Part shown: positions 6,768 to 13,954 of the stretch, in pieces
How positions within the stretch are numbered: the stretch's first letter is position 1
Layout of the letters: every line of letters begins with the position of its first letter
Assembly: GCA_032100225.1 (NCBI GenBank)
Contig: DAMDJY010000028.1
Span: 1 to 24,450, forward strand
DNA from: Mobilicoccus sp032100225
GTDB taxonomy: Bacteria > Actinomycetota > Actinomycetes > Actinomycetales > Dermatophilaceae
Direction: 5' to 3'
Length of the DNA stretch: 24,450 nucleotides
Notes under the pieces: model-generated
What the model saw: the letters and a program-made list of their open reading frames with translations, nothing else
The model's database searches: none
What the model was told of the DNA's origin: nothing
Made by a program: the position numbers and the translations under genes

Positions 6768-8636
6768 GCGTGGCGCTGGCATTGGGGCTGATGTACGNNN
6801 NNNNNNNCCGACGACACGCCCCCGGACCGCCCCACCACCGACGCGATGCGCGCCACTGCCGCTGACGACCACGACACCCGCATCACTGCAGATGACACCG
6901 AGAGCGACGCCCGCAGCGACACCGACCGGTCGGACACCCAGCCCCCGACCGTCGAGGTGCTCGTTCCGGTGCAACTCGACCACCCGGTGTCCGTGACCGT
7001 GCTGCCCGCAGGCGGACCCGCCGCCCCTGGCAGCGCAACTCCGTCCTCTCCGACCCGCACGCCTGCACCTGCGCCACCCGTGACGCCACAACGCGCCCCG
7101 CGGCCGACGACATCGGCACCGGCACCGGCCACCGACACCCCCGCAGATCAGGCACCGGCCGGGCCCTCCACCCTGGCACCGATCCCCCCTGTGGCATCAC
7201 CGCCAGGAACACCGCCGACCCTCGCTACACCTGATGCGCCGCAGACGACCGACTCCCCCACGGCACCCACGCCCACAGTCACGCCGCGGGCGACGAGCGT
7301 GCCCACACCCGACGCGAACACGACGAAGCCTCGCCCGACGCGCCCTCCGTCCACACCGCCGCCGATGGCTCCTTCCCCGTCGAGTCCGCCCCCGAGCAGT
7401 CCAGACGAGCCGAACGCGCCCACCACTGTGCCGCCGCCCACCGCACCGACACCAGCAGCGCCGACACCAGCAGCGCCGCCCCCTACGCGATGGGCCCCAG
7501 CTCCTACACCGGTGACCACCACCGAACCCACCTCCGCTGCACCGCTGCCCAGCGAGCCATCCGCCCCCACATCCCACAACCCACCGACGACACCCGCACC
7601 GACGACACCGGCACCCATCCGCCCCACATCGACAGGGTCGACGCAAGCGACAGCCCCGCCGCCGTCTGCGGAGTCGTCAGCGCCAACGCAGACAGCGCCA
7701 ACGCAGACAGCGCCAACGCAGACGGCGCCGACGCAGACGGCCACGTTGCCGCCACAGAACGAACCGGGGCCGGAGTCGAGAGCAGCTGAGGACACGGCAA
7801 CGCCCGTGGGTCCGGTCATCGACAGGCATCCACCTGTGGAGACGCCCGAGACCGGACCGAAGGCGTTCGCCGAACGGTCGCGCAGTTCATTGCCACAGTG
7901 GGCGTCGGGTGCGAGCGTGCCCGCCCATCGTCTCGATCGTGGAGCCTCTGCACCGGTGCCGGCCGGTGACGTCGTCGAGGTCACGCTGCCGGGCGCCCGC
8001 TGGGAGGAGCTGACGTCCCGCAACGCTGCCTTCGCACTCATGGGGCGGCGCCACGGCCAGACCGTGTGGACGGTACCGCTCGATGTGCAGCACACGCCGC
8101 TCTCCGAGATCGCCGCAGGCCGCCATGACACGCACTGGGCCGAGCTGGGCCGCCAGGTGGCAGCCGGCGGGAGATCCGCGGTGGTGCGTCTCGTCATCCC
8201 TGCCGGGGCCGACCCACAGGTTGCGGCAACGGCCTTTCGCCAGGCGTCGTCGTCGGTGCGCCGTTCCGAGGGCGTCCTGGTCGAGTGGAGTCCGCAACCG
8301 GGCACCACGGCCGCGGACGTCGCGGCGGCCTGGCCGGGTGACGACGCCGTCGACATGATCGGCGTCGACCCCGGCGGCGAAGGCACGTGGGCCGCCGAGG
8401 TCGCAGCGCCGGGCGGACTGGCCGAGTGGAAGTCCTGGGCGGTGTCGAAGCGCAAGCGGCTCGCGGTGCACTGGACCCTGGATGCCGGCAGCGATCCACG
8501 CCGGGTGCGGCAGATGGCCGGCTGGCTCGACGTCGCCGCGCGCGGATCATCCCTGGCCTACGACACCGTCGACGCCGACGAGACGACCGACTCCCGCACG
8601 TTGACGGCCTACCGCCGTCTCTGGGCGCGTCGCTGA
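6764..8636 (+). CDS. GH26-like pseudoenzyme paralogue, Pro/Thr-rich, with assembly gap
   Basis: The ATG at 6764 overlaps the upstream stop (ATGA) and encodes MSVALALGLMY before the N run at 6798-6807. After the gap the frame is open to 8636 (stop 8634-8636). I join the two parts by position and paralogy; their frames differ, so the true gap is not exactly ten bases if they are one gene. After an Asp-rich stretch comes PPTVEVLVPV, matching PPSVQVVMPV of the upstream GH26 protein, then about 300 residues rich in Pro, Thr and Ala with short repeats (TPAAP, APTQT). The C-terminal about 220 residues align with GH26: HWAELGRQV with QWEELGRVI, AAAWPGDDAVDMIGVD with SKAWPGGDVVDIVGLD. Both catalytic glutamates are gone: GWEFN is replaced by VIPAG (Pro codon 8199) and APEWG by VHWTL (Trp codon 8472). 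Probably a non-catalytic glycan-binding or partner protein. The alternative is two separate genes. Confidence 0.65.
6798..6807. other. Assembly gap (10 Ns)
   Basis: Ten ambiguous bases. Ten is a common placeholder size, so the real length is unknown. It falls within the first dozen codons of the second GH26-like gene and hides its signal or anchor region. Confidence 0.95.
7680..7739 (+). repeat. 15-bp tandem repeat, four copies (APTQT)
   Basis: Four head-to-tail 15-base units, GCGCCAACGCAGACA with small changes in copies 3 and 4, each encoding Ala-Pro-Thr-Gln-Thr in the low-complexity linker of the GH26 pseudoenzyme. The unit is a multiple of three, so copy number can change without breaking the frame. 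Confidence 0.9.
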
Positions 8637-8695
8637 CCAGCACCGTTGCCACACGGGTAATCACGCGTGCGCGAGGCGGTCAGAACGGTCCCGCT

Positions 8696-8705
8696 TTGTC
8701 GACAA
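8696..8705. promoter_or_regulatory. Palindrome TTGTCGACAA before the hydrolase gene
   Basis: A perfect 10-base palindrome just before the start at 8713, abutting the AAGGA ribosome binding site. It could be a repressor half-operator; a chance SalI-type palindrome is equally possible. Confidence 0.25.
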
Positions 8706-8712
8706 GGACGTC

Positions 8713-9645
8713 ATGATCATTCGCGAACACGAGGTTCCGTATGGCTTGGGCACCGTCGTGGTCCGTGACTACGGTGGCGACGGCCCCGACGTGCTGCTCG
8801 TCCACGCCCCGGGTTTCTGCGCTGCAGCCTGGGACAACGTGGCGGAGTCACTCAAGGGTGACGTGCACGCCTATGCCATCGACCTGCCCGGGCACGGCCG
8901 ATCCACGGCCCCGATGCGGCGGGCCTACGACGCCTGGAAGTCGATCCTGGCGGTCACCGAACACCTCGGGCTCACGAACCCGCTGCTCGTGGGCCTGAGC
9001 CAGGGGACGCACTCCTGCCTCGCCGCCACGGTCGAGGGACCCGACGTCTTCTCCGGCGTCATCGCTCTCGGCGGAGCCTGCGTGCGCAGCACCGAGAGCG
9101 CCGCCGATGATCTGGCCTTCTACACCTCGCCCGAGTTCACCGAGATGTTGCGGTACCGGTTCTGCTTCGGGTTCCGCGGAGACATGCAGAAAGAGGCGAA
9201 CGACCTCACCGATCGCCTCGTGGCCAAGCTGGCCACTGACTGGCCCGTGGTCGGATTCAAGGGTCTGCGCGAAGAGATCGGCTACTCGCTGCAACCGCAT
9301 CCTGAAGGCGGGTGGGTCAACCTGCCGCTGCCGTCGACGATCACGACGATGCCGACCATCGAGCAGGGCAAGCCGTACTTTCCGGATCAGAGCATGTACC
9401 GCCGCATCGCCGTACCCGTGCTCATCGTGCAGCTCGCCGAAGGTCTTGATCAGGAACATGCCGAGCGAGAGCGTGACCTCGCCCTCGAGAACCGGCTCGT
9501 CAGCGTGCGCGGGTTGGACGCAGGCGAATACCCGCACTACACGCGCCACAACGAGGTCGCCGCGATCGTCTTGGAGACCTGCGGCCTGACCATGAGGCCC
9601 GACATGCACCCCATGACCGCAGCCGGCCCGGTCGCCACGTTCTGA
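8713..9645 (+). CDS. Alpha/beta-fold hydrolase
   Basis: 310 residues with the alpha/beta-hydrolase core: strand and oxyanion region LLVHAPGF (28-35), DLPGHGRS (57-64), and the nucleophile elbow GLSQG (94-98) with S96. D246 in the LIVQLAEGLD strand-turn is a plausible acid. At the usual GH of the catalytic histidine the sequence reads AGEYPHYTRH (270-279), so the canonical histidine is Glu272 and H275 or H279 would have to serve. The ATG has AAGGA five bases upstream. It is cytosolic, with no signal peptide. It lies 76 bases after the GH26 pseudoenzyme on the same strand, so co-transcription is possible but not shown. Substrate unknown; esterase, peptidase-like and lyase members of the fold cannot be separated here. 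Confidence 0.8.
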   Translation: MIIREHEVPYGLGTVVVRDYGGDGPDVLLVHAPGFCAAAWDNVAESLKGDVHAYAIDLPGHGRSTAPMRRAYDAWKSILAVTEHLGLTNPLLVGLSQGTHSCLAATVEGPDVFSGVIALGGACVRSTESAADDLAFYTSPEFTEMLRYRFCFGFRGDMQKEANDLTDRLVAKLATDWPVVGFKGLREEIGYSLQPHPEGGWVNLPLPSTITTMPTIEQGKPYFPDQSMYRRIAVPVLIVQLAEGLDQEHAERERDLALENRLVSVRGLDAGEYPHYTRHNEVAAIVLETCGLTMRPDMHPMTAAGPVATF

Positions 9646-9646
9646 T

Positions 9647-9682
9647 TCACGGGCCGAAGCCTGCTGGCTCACGGGCCGAAGC
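9647..9682. repeat. Two 14-bp direct repeats beside the tRNA
   Basis: TCACGGGCCGAAGC occurs at 9647-9660 and again at 9669-9682 (22-base period), right after the hydrolase stop and 17 bases beyond the 3' end of the CAU tRNA. Function unknown. Confidence 0.7.
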
Positions 9683-9699
9683 GGGTTGCTCTGCGTCGG

Positions 9700-9773
9700 T
9701 GGGCCCGGTGGGGCTTGAACCCACGACCGACGGATTATGAGTCCGCTGCTCTGACCGGCTGAGCTACAGGCCC
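9700..9773 (-). tRNA. tRNA with CAU anticodon (probably Ile2, otherwise Met)
   Basis: A full cloverleaf on the minus strand: 7-bp acceptor stem GGGCCTG/CGGGCCC with one G-U pair, D arm TAGCTCAGCC, anticodon loop CTCATAA with CAT, T loop TTCAAGC, discriminator A at 9700. No CCA is encoded. A CAU anticodon can belong to initiator Met, elongator Met or Ile2, whose C34 is converted to lysidine. The GACTCATAATC context and the GGTCG variable region resemble bacterial Ile2 more than elongator Met, but sequence alone does not settle this. It is transcribed after tRNA-Asn, 46 bases downstream. Confidence 0.88.
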
Positions 9774-9782
9774 GGATACGGT

Positions 9783-9814
9783 GAACGGCCCCGACCACGA
9801 GGTCGGAGCCGTTC
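9783..9814. terminator. Hairpin between the two tRNA genes
   Basis: Inverted repeat 9783-9796 / 9801-9814, 13 paired bases with one C/A mismatch and the tetraloop ACGA. It has no T tract on either side. It could terminate or attenuate transcription after tRNA-Asn, or mark RNA processing between the two tRNAs. Confidence 0.5.
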
Positions 9815-9819
9815 TCGTG

Positions 9820-9892
9820 CTCCCCCGGTTGGACTCGAACCAACAACCCTCCGGTTAACAGCCGAATGCTCTGCCAGTTGAGCTACAGGGGA
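9820..9892 (-). tRNA. tRNA-Asn (GUU)
   Basis: A full cloverleaf on the minus strand: acceptor TCCCCTG/CGGGGGA with one G-U pair, D arm TAGCTCAACTGG, anticodon loop CTGTTAA (GTT), T arm TTGGTTCGAGTCCAA, discriminator G at 9820. No CCA is encoded. It is upstream of the CAU tRNA on the same strand, probably as one transcript. Confidence 0.95.
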
Positions 9893-9905
9893 ATGGCGCC
9901 CCGCT

Positions 9906-9911
9906 AATGTA
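9906..9911 (-). promoter_or_regulatory. Possible -10 box for the tRNA genes
   Basis: TACATT on the minus strand ends 13 bases before the tRNA-Asn 5' end, fitting TANNNT and a short 5' leader. No good -35 was seen. Confidence 0.35.
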
Positions 9912-10016
9912 GCAAACATCCTGGCCAGAGACGAAACCGGCGAGTCGACGCCCTCCTCGGCCCCTCCCCCACGGCCTGTCGCAAGACGCCTCGGCGGCAG
10001 GGTCGGTGCCGTGGTG

Positions 10017-10532
10017 TCAGAGTCCGACCTGTTCGGCGAGGAAGTCGACGACCTCTTGGCCGAGGGCCTGCATCTCCGGATCGTCGCGGCGTACCCGACG
10101 GTCGAAGATGAGTTGCGGAACGAGTTCACCGGTCTGCAGGTTCTTGCGAATGGCGGCGCGCCCCACCCGGTGGTCACCGTCGAGAACGGGCGCGTCGATG
10201 ACCCGGCTGGCCTCCACGCGATCACGGAATGCCTCGGCGAACCCATGAGCCTCGTGACCGAACGTCCACTGCGTCCCTCGGGTGCCGTCGACCCAGGTGA
10301 CCGACGTCGTCCCCGTGTCGCTCTCCCAGCTCCCCGCGTCGACGAGCATCCATGGCCGACGCGACACCTCACCCTCGCCCGACAGCACCACGAGGTCGTA
10401 CACCGTCGCGACCACGGTGCGGCCGGTGATGACGTCGAGCGCCGCCCCGAGCACCTTGTCGCCGGGGGCCAACGCCGTCGTGCGGGCGAGCCGGTCGGCC
10501 TCCGAGGGCTCCTTCCGCTTCCACCACGCCAT
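10017..10532 (-). CDS. Conserved hypothetical protein coupled to dnaG
   Basis: A 171-residue soluble protein starting MAWWKRKEPSEADRLARTTA. Its ATG overlaps the dnaG stop as TGATG, so it is almost certainly translated with dnaG. It is rich in predicted beta strands (VVATVYDLVVL, RPWMLVDAGSWES, TSVTWVDG, QWTFGHEAHGFAEAF) and ends with a helix that reads DPEMQALGQEVVDFLAEQVGL split over 10017-10080. The repeated Trp-containing strands suggest a small beta-barrel or PH-like fold. No catalytic motif, signal peptide or membrane helix. I recall similar proteins after dnaG in other actinomycetes, but the function is not known to me. A longer in-frame start at 10682 would lie inside dnaG and is not supported. 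Confidence 0.75.
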   Translation of the reverse strand: MAWWKRKEPSEADRLARTTALAPGDKVLGAALDVITGRTVVATVYDLVVLSGEGEVSRRPWMLVDAGSWESDTGTTSVTWVDGTRGTQWTFGHEAHGFAEAFRDRVEASRVIDAPVLDGDHRVGRAAIRKNLQTGELVPQLIFDRRVRRDDPEMQALGQEVVDFLAEQVGL

Positions 10533-12442
10533 CAGTCGACACGCCTCCTCAGAGCGGCAAGTTCCATCTGCAATCCCTGCAGTTCGACGGCAATCTCGTG
10601 GGCGCGTTCGGGGTCGTCGTGTTCGACGCGCCGCAGCGAGCTGGCCACCTCCGCGATCCGCGTCTGCAACGGCGCCTCCCACATGCGGGCGAGTAGGTCG
10701 TCGACGTACCGCTGCTCGGGCTCGCCGGACTCCGCGTCGACCTTGGCCCGGATCGGCTCCATGGCCAGGCGCCCCACGAGTTCGTCCACGGGAGCAGGAG
10801 CGGCGTTGACGATGGCGTCCACCCAGTCACGCGGCCTGTCGGAGGCTCCCCCGACGAGAGCGGTGAGCGCGCCCACGTAGACCGCCCGGTGCGCGGGAGA
10901 CGTGAACGCTTCCTCCTCCACCCGGTAGAGGTCTTCGGGGGCGATGAGTCGGGGGAACTGGACGAACACCTGCAGGAACAGATGCCCGAGCAGGACGGCG
11001 GGGTCGCGCAGGTCGGGCGCGGGCAGCATCGTCGAGCTGCCCTCGGGTTCGGGTCGCGCCTCGTCGCCCGCCGCGATGCGCCGCCGCGGCTCGGGTCCGC
11101 CGAACTCCGGCATCCCCTTGGGTGCGTGGGCGACGACGTCGCGCATCTGCTCGATGTCGACACCGATCCAGCCGGCCACCGTGCGGGTGTATTCGGGCCG
11201 CAGCGCCGGGTCGCGGATCTCGGCGATGATGCGCGCCACGTTCTTCATACCCGCGACCCGCCCCTCGGCCGTCTCGAGGTCGAACCGCGCCAGCGTCGTG
11301 CGCACGGCGAACTCGAACATGGGGATCGCGTCGTCGACGAGGCGCCGCACGGCGTCGTCGCCCTGGCGTTGACGCAGCTCGCAGGGGTCCATCCCGTCGG
11401 CGGCCACGGCGACGTACGACTGCGAGGCCCACCGCTGGTCGAGTTCGAAGGCCTTCATCGCGGCCTTCTGACCTGCCGCGTCACCGTCGAAGGTGAAGAC
11501 GGTGCGTGCCCCGCCTGCCGAGTCGTCGCGCAGGATGCGCCGCAGCATCGAGACGTGGTCGGAGCCGAACGCCGTGCCACAGGTCGCGACCGCGCTCTCG
11601 ACGCCGGCCATGTGGCAGGCCATGACGTCGGTGTACCCCTCGACGACGACGGCCTTGCGCCCGGTCGAGATCGCCTTCTTGGCCAGGTCGAGGCCATACA
11701 GCAGGTGGGTCTTCTTGTAGATCGGCGTCTCGGCCGTGTTGAGGTACTTGGCCGCGATGCGGTCGTCGTCGTAGAGCCGTCGCGCGCCGAATCCCACTGT
11801 GTCGCCCGTGATGTCGCGAATCGGCCACACCAACCGGCCACGGAACCGGTCGTACAGCCCACGGCTCCCCCGGCCGCCGAGCCCGGCGAGCGTGATCTCC
11901 TCCTCGGAGAAGCCCTTGGCTCGCAGGTGCCGGACCAACTCCTCGCCCGTTCGCGGCGCATAGCCGACCCCGAACCGCGCCGAGGCGGCGCTGTCGAAGC
12001 CTCTCTCGCGGAGAAAGTCGCGGCCGACGCGAGCGTCACGCGATCGCAGCAGCGCGTCGTGGTAGAACTCCTCGGCCACCCGGTTGGCCTCGACGAGGCG
12101 GCCCCGGCGCCCGGCTCCGGGTTCGCGCGGACCGCCCTCCTCATACGTCAACGTGATTCCGACCGACGCCGCGAGACGCTCCACGGACTCGGTGAACGAC
12201 AGGTGGTCGATCCGCTGTACGAACGAGATGACGTCCCCGCCCTCGTTGCAGCCGAAGCAGTGCCAGCGACCCACCGCGGGGCGCACGGTGAAGGACGGCG
12301 TCTTCTCGTCGTGGAACGGGCACAGCCCCTTGAGGCGACCGGCCCCGGCACGGGTCAGAGTCACGTGCTCGCCGACCACCGACTCGATCGACGCCTTGTC
12401 CTTGACGGCCTCGACGTCTTCGGCCTTGATGCGTCCCGCCAC
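10532..12442 (-). CDS. dnaG: DNA primase
   Basis: Synthesises RNA primers at the replication fork together with the DnaB helicase. 636 residues, the usual length. The N-terminal zinc-binding domain has C41, H44, C62 and C65 (CPFHDEK and HCFGC). The catalytic core has the TOPRIM acid VVVEGYTD (E268) and the FDGDAAG motif (D319, D321). The C-terminal third is the less conserved helicase-interaction region. The GTG at 12442 is preferred over the ATG at 12535 because AAGGAGG lies six bases upstream and the protein then begins at the family's usual N-terminus (AGRIKAEDVEAVK). Its stop overlaps the start of the small downstream gene. Confidence 0.96.
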   Translation of the reverse strand: MAGRIKAEDVEAVKDKASIESVVGEHVTLTRAGAGRLKGLCPFHDEKTPSFTVRPAVGRWHCFGCNEGGDVISFVQRIDHLSFTESVERLAASVGITLTYEEGGPREPGAGRRGRLVEANRVAEEFYHDALLRSRDARVGRDFLRERGFDSAASARFGVGYAPRTGEELVRHLRAKGFSEEEITLAGLGGRGSRGLYDRFRGRLVWPIRDITGDTVGFGARRLYDDDRIAAKYLNTAETPIYKKTHLLYGLDLAKKAISTGRKAVVVEGYTDVMACHMAGVESAVATCGTAFGSDHVSMLRRILRDDSAGGARTVFTFDGDAAGQKAAMKAFELDQRWASQSYVAVAADGMDPCELRQRQGDDAVRRLVDDAIPMFEFAVRTTLARFDLETAEGRVAGMKNVARIIAEIRDPALRPEYTRTVAGWIGVDIEQMRDVVAHAPKGMPEFGGPEPRRRIAAGDEARPEPEGSSTMLPAPDLRDPAVLLGHLFLQVFVQFPRLIAPEDLYRVEEEAFTSPAHRAVYVGALTALVGGASDRPRDWVDAIVNAAPAPVDELVGRLAMEPIRAKVDAESGEPEQRYVDDLLARMWEAPLQTRIAEVASSLRRVEHDDPERAHEIAVELQGLQMELAALRRRVD

Positions 12443-12448
12443 GGCTCG

Positions 12449-12455
12449 CCTCCTT
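12449..12455 (-). promoter_or_regulatory. Shine-Dalgarno sequence of dnaG
   Basis: AAGGAGG on the minus strand, six bases before the GTG at 12442; it decides the dnaG start. Confidence 0.75.
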
Positions 12456-12612
12456 CGTATGCCCGCGAGTCTAGGTGCAGCCGAGCCGACGGCCGTGTCG
12501 ACTCCACGCCTGGTGGACGAGCGGAGCGGCGACACCTGGGTGGGGACGACGCCAGGCGAACCCGCGCACCTCAGGGCGAGCGGCGTGAGATCGAGCGGGG
12601 ATCATCCAGGGA

Positions 12613-13852
12613 TCAAGCGGTTGAGCCGCACCACTGCTCGTGCAGCACGCGGGCGCGGACGTCGGTGAGGCTCGCGATCTGGTCGACGATCGCCCGCAGG
12701 CGTGTCGCATCGTCGCCGGCGGCGGAGTAGTCGGCCAGGTGCAGCGGGTCGAGACGAGCCTCGGGGTCGGCACGGTAGACCGCCAGCAGGTCCTCGATGA
12801 TGCGGCGCTCGGCCTCACGGAGTTCTGTGCGTTCGGGCGTGAACATGACGAAATGCGCTGCGAGAGCCTTGAACAGCGCGCACTCGGCCCTGGCCTCCTG
12901 CGGCACGACGAGGTCGGCGTCGTACCGAGTGAGTTCGCCGCCACCGAAGCGGGCACGGGTCGCCTCCTCCGCAGCGCTCACGAACCGTCCGATGAGAAAG
13001 CTCGTCATGTCCTTGAGTGCAGCGAGGGACGCGCGGCTTCCGTCATGTCGTTCGACCATCAACCCCGTCGCCACGAGGCGTGCTGCAGCAGCAGCGAGGT
13101 CGGCCTCGGCGAGGTCGCGAGCGTAGAGCTCGACGGCGAGAACGAGGACCGGCTCGAGGGCAGCCGAGTCCGACAACACCCTGAGGTCCAGTCGCCCTGC
13201 CGCCACGGCATCCTCGACATCGTGGACGGAGTAGCCCACGTCGTCGGCCCAGTCCATGACCTGCGCCTCCAGGCAACGCCGCCGCCCCGGAGCACCCTCG
13301 CGCACCCAGACGAACGCATCGCGGTCGTCCTCGTAGGCGCCGTACTTGGCGGTCCCGGCGGCCCGTTCGCTCTCGAGCCACGGGTACTTGGTCGCGGCGT
13401 CCAGGCTGGCGCGGGTCAGGTTGAGCCCGACGGAGCGTCCGTCACCGCGGATGCGTTTGGCCTCCAGTCGGGTCAGCAGGCGCAGGGTCTGCGCGTTGCC
13501 CTCGAAACCCCCGATGTCGGCACACGCGTGCGCAAGCACGGCCTCACCGTTGTGCCCGAACGGCGGGTGTCCCAGGTCATGGGCCAGACAGGCCGTGTCG
13601 ACGAGGTCCGGGTCACAGCCGAGAGCGGCGCCGAGTTCACGCCCGATCTGCGCGACCTCGAGCGAATGCGTCAGGCGGTTGCGGACGAAATCGTCGCTAC
13701 TCGGCTCCACCACTTGGGTTTTGGCTGCCAACCGGCGCCGACGAATGGAGCAGCCGCGCCCGATCGCGCGCGAAGTCGGATCGGTGGGCGTTCTTGCGCG
13801 CCGGGTCCTCGCTCAGCCACCTGGCCTGGTCCCTGCCGTCGTATGCCGCCAC
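12613..13852 (-). pseudogene. dgt: Deoxyguanosinetriphosphate triphosphohydrolase-like gene, frameshifted
   Basis: HD-domain dNTPase, which hydrolyses dNTP to deoxynucleoside and triphosphate. The body (12613-13731) is intact, with RLTHSLEVAQ, LAHDLGHPPFGHNGE and MDWADDVGYSVHDVEDA giving the HD metal ligands. The family's N-terminus, YDGRDQARWLSE...RSDFARDRARLLHSSA, is present just upstream but in another frame. The break is at 13732-13738, where GCGCCGG stands for an expected GCGCTGCGCCGG encoding ALRR. Loss of one 5-base near-repeat (GCGCT/GCGCC) explains it exactly, costing the conserved LRR. A TTG at 13731 could start the rest but has no ribosome binding site and would drop the N-terminus. 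The original start is probably GTG 13852, six bases after TACAGT. It may be a real mutation or an assembly error. Confidence 0.8.
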
Positions 13853-13855
13853 ACC

Positions 13856-13871
13856 TGCACTGTAGAGTGCA
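13856..13871. promoter_or_regulatory. Inverted repeat over the dgt -10 box
   Basis: TGCACT-GTAG-AGTGCA, 6-base arms around a 4-base centre. It covers the proposed dgt -10 (TACAGT, minus strand), so a protein bound here would block that promoter. Candidate operator only. Confidence 0.35.
13859..13864 (-). promoter_or_regulatory. -10 box of dgt (leaderless type)
   Basis: TACAGT on the minus strand, then six bases (GCAGGT), then the GTG at 13852. The spacing is that of leaderless actinobacterial transcripts. Confidence 0.45.
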
Positions 13872-13942
13872 AGGCCACTCCACGCACCGACCCTGCCCGC
13901 CACCGCGGGTGGTCACGCATGTCATCACGCCCGACACTCTCG

Positions 13943-13948
13943 TAAGGT
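13943..13948 (+). promoter_or_regulatory. -10 box of the sulfurtransferase gene (leaderless type)
   Basis: TAAGGT, then CGCCTC, then ATG at 13955. The same hexamer and six-base spacing recur at argG. The AAGG could instead act as a weak ribosome binding site. Confidence 0.45.
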
Positions 13949-13954
13949 CGCCTC

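Noticed and set aside
7440..7480. TPAAP-type repeat as a separate element
   Set aside because: Only two short copies within general Pro/Thr/Ala low complexity.
9646..10016. Integrated element at the tRNA pair
   Set aside because: No integrase, transposase or second attachment site in the window; only the short direct repeat is noted.
10889..12730. 613-residue + strand frame antisense to dnaG
   Set aside because: dnaG has all its motifs on the minus strand; this is its complement.
13721..13738. Programmed +1 frameshift in dgt near CCAAAAC
   Set aside because: Frameshifting would not restore the missing LRR residues; a 5-base deletion in a near-repeat explains both the frame and the missing codons.
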